Assembly (NCBI GenBank): GCA_946885545.1
Contig: CAMPGP010000133.1
Coordinates: 1-6,274, forward strand
Source: an uncultured Altererythrobacter sp.
Lineage (GTDB): Bacteria; Pseudomonadota; Alphaproteobacteria; Sphingomonadales; Sphingomonadaceae
DNA length: 6,274 nucleotides
Direction: 5' to 3'
The notes under the pieces were generated by a model. That model was not told the origin of the DNA, made no database searches, and was given only the letters and a program-made list of their open reading frames with translations. Positions 1-4,226 of the stretch are shown here, one piece after another. Numbering within the stretch: position 1 is the stretch's first letter; the number at the start of each line of letters is the position of its first letter. Both the position numbers and the translations under genes were made by a program.

Positions 1-215
1 TCAGCTTGCGCAAGGGCACGACGCTGACCAAGGAAATGTTCCTCAACCATCTCTATGGCGGAATGGACGAACCCGAACTCAAGATCATCGACGTGTTCAT
101 CTGCAAGCTGCGCAAGAAGCTCAGCCACGCCTGCGAAGGCGAGAACTACATCGAGACCGTCTGGGGCCGCGGCTACGTGCTGCGCGATCCCGACGCCCAG
201 GCGGAAGCCGCGTAA
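1..215 (+). CDS. ctrA: Cell-cycle response regulator CtrA, C-terminal part (5' end outside window)
   Basis: CtrA is the OmpR-family response regulator that controls cell-cycle, division and polar or motility genes in alphaproteobacteria by binding promoter DNA. Only the last 70 codons are here (frame starts at base 3, TAA at 213-215). They cover most of the C-terminal winged-helix DNA-binding domain. The run [18 protein letters not shown], followed by [20 protein letters not shown] (the recognition-helix region) and [13 protein letters not shown] (the wing), matches my memory of Caulobacter CtrA almost residue for residue. The protein ends in Ala-Ala. In Caulobacter the terminal alanines are needed for ClpXP-dependent turnover, so regulated proteolysis is plausible here (inference). 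The receiver domain and phospho-acceptor Asp lie off the left edge. The apparent start at base 6 is an internal TTG (Leu), not a real start. A hairpin follows the stop. Confidence 0.96.
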   Translation, partial: SLRKGTTLTKEMFLNHLYGGMDEPELKIIDVFICKLRKKLSHACEGENYIETVWGRGYVLRDPDAQAEAA

Positions 216-227
216 CTCCTTTCTTTC

Positions 228-258
228 AGGCGGCGTAGCGGAATATCGCTCGCCGCCT
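228..258 (+). terminator. Hairpin after ctrA, probable transcription end without U-tract
   Basis: Thirteen bases after the ctrA stop, AGGCGGCG (228-235) pairs with CGCCGCCT (251-258). After a one-base bulge (T236), AGCG (237-240) pairs with CGCT (247-250), leaving loop GAATAT. That gives 12 base pairs, mostly G:C. No T-run follows (next bases CTCGCAAG), so this is not a textbook intrinsic terminator. It could instead stabilise the ctrA 3' end or act with Rho. The pyrimidine tract CCTTTCTTT lies before it, on the wrong side for termination on this strand. Confidence 0.5.
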
Positions 259-260
259 CT

Positions 261-307
261 CGCAAGCGCTGGTAATTGCACCGGGTAACCGGCGAAAGGC
301 GCTTGCG
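261..307 (+). promoter_or_regulatory. Fold-back leader of the permease gene, ribosome site in a loop
   Basis: CGCAAGCGC (261-269) and GCGCTTGCG (299-307) form a perfect 9-bp inverted repeat whose right arm ends two bases before the ATG at 310. Inside it, CCGG (281-284), GTAA (285-288) and CCGG (289-292) make a small hairpin with a GNRA-type tetraloop. The only Shine-Dalgarno-like sequence, GAAAGG (294-299), lies between the inner hairpin and the right outer arm. If the outer stem forms in the mRNA, it would constrain start-codon access. The pairing is seen directly; a regulatory role is inference. I do not recognise a known riboswitch class. Confidence 0.4.
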
Positions 308-309
308 GG

Positions 310-1074
310 ATGGATTGGCTCGGTATCGATCTCGCGGCGCTGCTGCCGTTCATCGCGATCGGCTTCGCCGCGCAGCTTGTCGACGGCGCACTCGGCATGG
401 CTTTCGGGGTCATCACCAACACGATGCTCGTCGGCGTGCTCGGCCTGCCCCCCGCGCAGGCTTCGCAGCGAGTCCATGTGGTCGAGTGCTTCACCACCGC
501 GACCAGCGGGATCAGCCACCTGCTCCACGGCAATATCGACGGCAAGCTCTTCCTGCGCCTGGTCATCCCGGGCGTCATCGGCGGCGTGACGGGCGCCTAC
601 CTGCTGACCTCGATCGACGCGTCGGTGATCAAGCCCTTCGTACTCGCCTATCTCGCTGGAATGGGCGTGTATCTGCTCGCTCGCGGATTGCTCTACCCGC
701 CCAAGCTGCGGGAAGCGAAACACGTAGCGCCGCTCGGCCTGATCGGCGGATTCCTCGATGCCGCGGGTGGCGGGGGATGGGGCCCGGTGGTCACATCCAA
801 CCTGCTGATCCAGGGCGCGGAGCCCCGGAAGGTCGTCGGCACGGTCAGCTCGGCGGAGTTCTTTCTCACCGTCTCGATCTCGGCCACCTTCATCTTCCAG
901 CTCGGTATCGCGGACCTAGCCGGCGCGACGCTGGGACTCCTGATCGGCGGAATCGCCGCCGCCCCGCTCGGCGCAATCGCCGCTAGGCATTTCAGCCCCA
1001 AGCTGATGTTGATCCTGGTTGGTAGCGCGCTCACCATAACCAGCGCCTACGGGATCTATTCCGCGCTCTCCTGA
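310..1074 (+). CDS. TauE/SafE-family (DUF81) membrane permease, putative sulfite or organic-anion exporter
   Basis: A 254-residue integral inner-membrane protein, a usual size for this family, with long hydrophobic segments at about residues 10-36, 84-103, 108-127, 139-156, 180-200, 203-224 and 231-252. It shows the family's internal duplication: GFAAQLVDGALGMAFGV (18-34) in the first half and GGFLDAAGGGGWGPV (146-160) in the second, each starting a re-entrant or pore-lining region with a conserved Asp and glycines. RKVVGTVSSAEFF (173-185) is another family signature. Members export sulfite, sulfoacetate or related anions, but substrates are known for few, and no sulfur or taurine gene is adjacent to narrow this down. 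The ATG at 310 is preceded by GAAAGG (294-299), ten bases away. It lies 94 bases after ctrA and 40 bases before trmB, so it may share a transcript with trmB. Family confident, substrate unknown. Confidence 0.92.
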   Translation: MDWLGIDLAALLPFIAIGFAAQLVDGALGMAFGVITNTMLVGVLGLPPAQASQRVHVVECFTTATSGISHLLHGNIDGKLFLRLVIPGVIGGVTGAYLLTSIDASVIKPFVLAYLAGMGVYLLARGLLYPPKLREAKHVAPLGLIGGFLDAAGGGGWGPVVTSNLLIQGAEPRKVVGTVSSAEFFLTVSISATFIFQLGIADLAGATLGLLIGGIAAAPLGAIAARHFSPKLMLILVGSALTITSAYGIYSALS

Positions 1075-1095
1075 CGCCTTCCCCTCGCCAGCCCA

Positions 1096-1108
1096 CCCGG
1101 CTATCGGG
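1096..1108 (+). promoter_or_regulatory. Short hairpin just before the trmB start
   Basis: CCCG (1096-1099), loop GCTAT and CGGG (1105-1108) form a 4-bp stem ending six bases before the trmB ATG. The 40-base gap after the permease stop has no purine-rich Shine-Dalgarno sequence; GGGCG (1106-1110) is the nearest and is too close to the start. trmB may therefore depend on coupling to the permease gene or on a weak ribosome site. The stem is small and may be chance in GC-rich DNA. Confidence 0.2.
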
Positions 1109-1114
1109 CGCGCC

Positions 1115-1816
1115 ATGAGTGCGAACAAGACCGGCGACCCGACCACGCTCAACCGGCTCTACGGCCGCAGCCAGGGCAAGCCCCTGCGCAAGGGCCAGGC
1201 CGATCTGGTCGAGAACCTGCTGCCGCAGATCGCGGTCCCCGCCGAAGGTCCGGTGACCGCCGAGCGCCTGTTCGGGTACGATCGCCCACTGCATTTCGAG
1301 ATCGGCTTCGGCGGCGGCGAACACCTCGCCTATCGCGCCGACCTGCTGCCCGACCACGGGTTCATCGGGGCCGAACCCTTCGTCAACGGCGTGGCGCAGG
1401 CGCTGGTGCACGTACGCGACGGGACGCTCGCCAACGTGCGGCTGCATCACGGCGACGCGCTCGAAGTGCTCCAGCGCATTCCCGACGGCTCGCTGGCGAT
1501 GCTCTACCTGCTCCACCCCGACCCCTGGCCCAAGAACAAGCACGCCAAGCGCCGCATGATGAACGACGGCCCGGTCGATCTGTTCGCCGTCAAGCTCAAG
1601 CCCGGGGGCGAATTCCGCTTCGGCACCGACCACCCGGTCTACCTGCGCCATGCGCTATCGGTCATGCGCCGCCATACGGATGCGTTCGAGTGGCAGGTCG
1701 ATGGGCGGCGGAGCTGGGAGGAACGCCCCTCGGGCTGGTGCGAGACCCGCTACGAGCACAAGGCCCGCACCGTCTACGGGCACGAGGTGTGGTACTTTCG
1801 CTATCGACGCCGCTGA
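1115..1816 (+). CDS. trmB: tRNA (guanine-N7-)-methyltransferase TrmB
   Basis: TrmB uses S-adenosylmethionine to form 7-methylguanosine at position 46 in the variable loop of many tRNAs (cytoplasmic, EC 2.1.1.33). The 233-residue protein carries the family landmarks in order: the SAM-binding glycine loop FEIGFGGGEH (61-70), the acidic post-loop motif GAEPF (85-89), GDA (113-115), the catalytic HPDPWPKNKHAKRR (134-147), FRFGTDH (167-173), and the C-terminal substrate motif ETRYEHKA (210-217) followed by GHEVWYF. All expected key residues are present, and the length is normal. The N-terminal extension of about 55 residues before motif I, with TLNRLYGRSQGKPLR, is what I associate with sphingomonad TrmB. 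The ATG at 1115 is the only plausible start, since the in-frame codons back through the gap hold no ATG, GTG or TTG. No clear Shine-Dalgarno sequence precedes it. It ends 18 bases from the converging maeB stop. Confidence 0.96.
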   Translation: MSANKTGDPTTLNRLYGRSQGKPLRKGQADLVENLLPQIAVPAEGPVTAERLFGYDRPLHFEIGFGGGEHLAYRADLLPDHGFIGAEPFVNGVAQALVHVRDGTLANVRLHHGDALEVLQRIPDGSLAMLYLLHPDPWPKNKHAKRRMMNDGPVDLFAVKLKPGGEFRFGTDHPVYLRHALSVMRRHTDAFEWQVDGRRSWEERPSGWCETRYEHKARTVYGHEVWYFRYRRR

Positions 1817-1834
1817 GCGGATCGCGCTCGACCG

Positions 1835-4096
1835 TTACCCCACGACCCCTGCAGCGGCGAGCACCGCCAGCGTGAGCACGTCGGGCGCGATCGCGGTCAT
1901 CGGAGCGATCTGGACCGGCTTTTCCATGCCGATCAGCATGGGGCCGATCGTCGCATCGCCCGCCAGTTCACGCAGCAGCTTCGCCGACAAGTTGGCCGAC
2001 TGCAGCCCGGGCATGATCAGGACGTTGGCGGGCGCCGACAGGCGGCTGAACGGGTAGAGCGCCATCACCTTGGGGTTCAGCGCGGCGTCGGGCGCCATCT
2101 CGCCCTCGTACTCGAAATCGGGCTTCTCCGCGTCGAGGATCGCGACCGCATCGCGAATGTTCGCCAGCCACTGGCCCGACGGGTTGCCGAAGGTCGAGTA
2201 GGACAGGAACGCGACCCGCGGCTCGTGCCCCATGCGCCTGGCCACGGCGGCGGTCTCGCGCGCGATATGCGCGAGCTGATCGGCGCTCGGCCGCTCGTTG
2301 ATCGTGGTGTCGGCGAGGAACGTCGTGTGGTTCTTGCCGATCATCATATGCACGCCGAACGGCACCTGCCCTGGCTTCGGATCGAGCACCAGGTTCACTT
2401 CGCGCGCGGTCTGCGAGAATGTGCGGGTCAGGCCCGAGATCATCGCGTCGCCGTGGCCGAGCGCCACGAGCAGAGCGGAAAAGACGTTGCGTTCCTGATT
2501 GACCATCCGGCGCACGTCGCGCTCGGTGCGGCCGCGGCGCTGGAGCCGCTGGTAGAGGAAATCGACCATCTGCGGAACGAGGTCCGAATCGGCGGAGTTC
2601 TGGATTTCCCAGTCGTCCGGATCGTCGACCCCGAGCGCGGCGAGCGCCGCTTTGACCTTCTCGGTCCGCCCGACGAGCACCGGAGTGCCATAGCCGAAAT
2701 CGCGGAACTGGATCGCGGCGCGCAGCACGACGTCTTCCTCCGCCTCGGCGAAGACCACGCGGCGCGGGTGGGTGCGGGCGAGTTCGTAGGTGTTGGTCAG
2801 CACCGCCGTCGTCGGGTTGAGCCGCGCCTTCAGCGACAGGCGATAGGCGTCCATGTCCTCGATCGGCGCGAGCGCGACGCCGGTCTCCATCGCCGCCTGC
2901 GCCACCGCGGAGGAAACGACCTCCATCAGCCGCGGATCGAACGGCGCGGGGATGATGTAGTCGGTGCCGAAGGCGTGGTTCTTGCCGTAGGCGGCCGCGA
3001 CCTCGTCCGGCACGCGTTCGCGCGCAAGCTTGGCGATCGCCTGCGCCGCGGCGATCTTCATTTCCTCGTTGATCGCGGTCGCCTGCACGTCGAGCGCGCC
3101 GCGGAAGATGAAGGGGAAGCCGAGCACGTTATTGACCTGGTTGGGGAAGTCGCTGCGCCCGGTGGCGATGATCGCGTCGGGGCGGACGGCCTTGGCATCG
3201 TCGGGCATGATCTCGGGAACGGGGTTCGCCATCGCGAAGATGATCGGCTTGTCGGCCATCTTGCGCACCCATTCGGGCTTGAGCGCCCCCGCGGCGCTGA
3301 GGCCGAGGAAGATGTCCGCGCCGACCAGCGCCTCTTCCAGGCTCGTCGCCTCGGTTTCGACCGCGTGCGCGCTCTTCCACTGGTCCATGCCCTCGCGTTC
3401 GGGCGTGATCGGGCCCGAGCGGTCGCACATGATCACGTTGTCGTGGCGCACGCCCATCGCCTTGATCAGCGCCGTGCAGGCGATCGCCGCCGCGCCCGCG
3501 CCGTTCACCACCACCTTGACCTCGGACATCTCGCGGCCGGTCAGGTGACAGGCGTTGAGAAGGCCTGCGGCGGTGATGATCGCGGTGCCGTGCTGGTCGT
3601 CGTGCATGATCGGGATGTTCATGCGTTCGCGCAGCGCCTGCTCAATGATGAAGCACTCGGGCGCCTTGATGTCTTCCAGGTTGATGCCGCCGAAGCTCGG
3701 CCCCATCAGCGCGACCGCGTTGATGAATGCGTCGGGATCCTCGGTGTCGAGTTCCAGGTCGATCGCATCGACGTCGGCGAAGCGCTTGAACAGCACCGCC
3801 TTGCCTTCCATCACCGGCTTGGACGCGAGCGCGCCGAGGTTGCCCAGCCCGAGGATCGCAGTCCCGTTGGAAATCACCGCGACGAGGTTCGAACGCGCGG
3901 TGTAGCGCGCGGCGTTGGCCGGATCCTCGGCGATCGCCTCGACCGGGGCGGCGACGCCGGGTGAGTAGGCGAGGCTGAGGTCGCGCTGCGTCGCCATCGG
4001 CTTGGAGGCGATGATCTCGATCTTACCCGGACGGCCGGTCTCGTGGTAATAGAGCGCCTCGCGCGCGGTGAAACTCGCCTGCTTTTCCTCGGCCAA
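1835..4096 (-). CDS. maeB: NAD(P)-dependent malic enzyme with C-terminal phosphotransacetylase-like domain
   Basis: Oxidatively decarboxylates L-malate to pyruvate and CO2, giving NADPH or NADH and linking the TCA cycle to pyruvate. At 753 residues it has the normal length of the hybrid MaeB type. The N-terminal malic domain shows YSPGVAAP (44-51, catalytic Tyr44), Lys99 in MEGKAVLFK, and metal ligands Glu141-Asp142 and Asp167 (in HDDQHGTA). The nucleotide-binding domain has GAGAAA (199-204), ANPVPEI (290-296) and ATGRSDFPNQVNNVLGFP (311-328). Residues from about 430 form a PTA_PTB-like domain, which in known relatives gives allosteric response to acetyl-CoA and aids assembly. Its catalytic Ser-Arg pair is missing (Pro732-Met733), so it is probably not an active transacetylase. 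The start is TTG at 4096-4094, eight bases after AGGAGG. Cofactor preference is uncertain: rhizobial enzymes of this architecture include NAD- and NADP-preferring forms. It is divergent from mutS and convergent with trmB. Confidence 0.95.
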   Translation of the reverse strand: MAEEKQASFTAREALYYHETGRPGKIEIIASKPMATQRDLSLAYSPGVAAPVEAIAEDPANAARYTARSNLVAVISNGTAILGLGNLGALASKPVMEGKAVLFKRFADVDAIDLELDTEDPDAFINAVALMGPSFGGINLEDIKAPECFIIEQALRERMNIPIMHDDQHGTAIITAAGLLNACHLTGREMSEVKVVVNGAGAAAIACTALIKAMGVRHDNVIMCDRSGPITPEREGMDQWKSAHAVETEATSLEEALVGADIFLGLSAAGALKPEWVRKMADKPIIFAMANPVPEIMPDDAKAVRPDAIIATGRSDFPNQVNNVLGFPFIFRGALDVQATAINEEMKIAAAQAIAKLARERVPDEVAAAYGKNHAFGTDYIIPAPFDPRLMEVVSSAVAQAAMETGVALAPIEDMDAYRLSLKARLNPTTAVLTNTYELARTHPRRVVFAEAEEDVVLRAAIQFRDFGYGTPVLVGRTEKVKAALAALGVDDPDDWEIQNSADSDLVPQMVDFLYQRLQRRGRTERDVRRMVNQERNVFSALLVALGHGDAMISGLTRTFSQTAREVNLVLDPKPGQVPFGVHMMIGKNHTTFLADTTINERPSADQLAHIARETAAVARRMGHEPRVAFLSYSTFGNPSGQWLANIRDAVAILDAEKPDFEYEGEMAPDAALNPKVMALYPFSRLSAPANVLIMPGLQSANLSAKLLRELAGDATIGPMLIGMEKPVQIAPMTAIAPDVLTLAVLAAAGVVG

Positions 4097-4104
4097 AGTC
4101 CGTG

Positions 4105-4110
4105 CCTCCT
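4105..4110 (-). promoter_or_regulatory. Perfect Shine-Dalgarno AGGAGG that sets the TTG start of maeB
   Basis: On the - strand, AGGAGG (4110 to 4105) is followed after eight bases by TTG (4096-4094) opening the frame as Met-Ala-Glu-Glu-Lys-Gln. This start gives the expected family length of 753 residues. The same frame stays open to an ATG at 4273, but that would add 59 residues of Arg-rich sequence unlike any malic enzyme and would overlap the first 47 bases of mutS. Confidence 0.85.
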
Positions 4111-4124
4111 GAATTCGCCTGTGC

Positions 4125-4131
4125 CCTAGCG
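4125..4131 (-). promoter_or_regulatory. Possible -10-like element CGCTAGG for maeB
   Basis: Read on the - strand, CGCTAGG (4131 to 4125) would put a transcription start about seven bases on, near 4118. That gives a leader of roughly 20 bases containing the AGGAGG at 4110-4105. No convincing TTGAC-type -35 lies 16-18 bases upstream. The assignment rests on spacing and on the matching copy in front of mutS. Confidence 0.3.
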
Positions 4132-4149
4132 TCGAGCCCCATAACCACA

Positions 4150-4162
4150 CTCGCGGCGCGAG
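4150..4162. repeat. 13-base palindrome CTCGCG-G-CGCGAG
   Basis: CTCGCG (4150-4155) and CGCGAG (4157-4162) are exact reverse complements around one central G, inside the maeB/mutS divergent region. The dyad is the size of a typical dimeric repressor site and would lie about 20 bases upstream of the proposed maeB -10-like element. It uses only common GC-rich tetramers, so chance cannot be excluded. Confidence 0.35.
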
Positions 4163-4168
4163 CGGTAG

Positions 4169-4194
4169 GGGAAAGGCGCGGCGCCGCCCTTCCC
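4169..4194. repeat. 26-base imperfect dyad in the maeB/mutS divergent region
   Basis: GGGAAAGGCG (4169-4178) pairs with CGCCCTTCCC (4185-4194) at 9 of 10 positions (A4174/C4189 mismatch) across the 6-base loop CGGCGC. Neither strand has a T-run after it, so it does not look like an intrinsic terminator. It may be an operator, or a structured leader if transcription of either gene starts further out than proposed. A GANTC site (GAATC, 4195-4199) abuts it. Confidence 0.4.
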
Positions 4195-4199
4195 GAATC
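4195..4199. promoter_or_regulatory. GANTC (GAATC), possible CcrM methylation site upstream of mutS
   Basis: GAATC sits 28-32 bases before the mutS ATG. In alphaproteobacteria CcrM methylates GANTC, and methylation state can set promoter activity through GcrA. GANTC also occurs inside genes here (for example 470-474, 749-753, 935-939 and 950-954), so one intergenic copy is weak evidence for regulation. Confidence 0.25.
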
Positions 4200-4210
4200 G
4201 CTCGGCGCGA

Positions 4211-4217
4211 CGCTAGG
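4211..4217 (+). promoter_or_regulatory. Possible -10-like element CGCTAGG for mutS
   Basis: CGCTAGG at 4211-4217 ends nine bases before the mutS ATG (4227). If it acts as a -10 element, transcription would start at or within a few bases of the ATG, giving a leaderless or near-leaderless mRNA. That would fit the absence of a Shine-Dalgarno sequence. No clear -35 is visible (the 4189-4194 region reads CTTCCC). Confidence 0.3.
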
Positions 4218-4226
4218 CCCGGCCGC

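Larger units (their letters stand above)
4125..4217. repeat. Long-range inverted repeat with CTAG cores in the maeB/mutS divergent region
   Basis: CCTAGCGTCG (4125-4134) is a perfect 10-bp inverted match to CGACGCTAGG (4208-4217). Extended inward to 4138 and 4204, the match is 13 of 14 with a single A/G mismatch. The arms are separated by 65 bases. The left arm lies 29-42 bases before the maeB start and the right arm 10-23 bases before the mutS start. Each arm reads CGACGCTAGG towards its own gene. It may be two copies of one promoter or operator element facing outwards. Confidence 0.6.

Noticed and set aside
216..309. CtrA-binding or autoregulatory site downstream of ctrA
   Set aside because: No TTAA-N7-TTAA-like motif is present in this gap or in the maeB/mutS gap.
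226..986. Overlapping alternative frames on both strands across the permease gene (226-723 -, 276-986 +)
   Set aside because: The permease frame has clear TauE/SafE motifs and hydrophobic segments. The competing frames are Arg-rich and motif-free.
1031..1651. 206-codon - strand frame opposite trmB
   Set aside because: It is the antisense image of conserved TrmB motifs, with no family signature or independent ribosome site.
1810..1829. Possible bidirectional terminator between trmB and maeB
   Set aside because: Only 4-5 bp stems are present and neither strand has a T-run, so it is not supported as an intrinsic terminator.
2225..3964. Very long open frame (579 codons) on the + strand opposite maeB
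   Set aside because: It lies wholly antisense to a well-recognised malic enzyme. Its translation is dominated by Arg, His, Asp, Gly and Val without domain motifs, as expected from the complement of GC-rich codons. Long antisense frames are common in such genomes.
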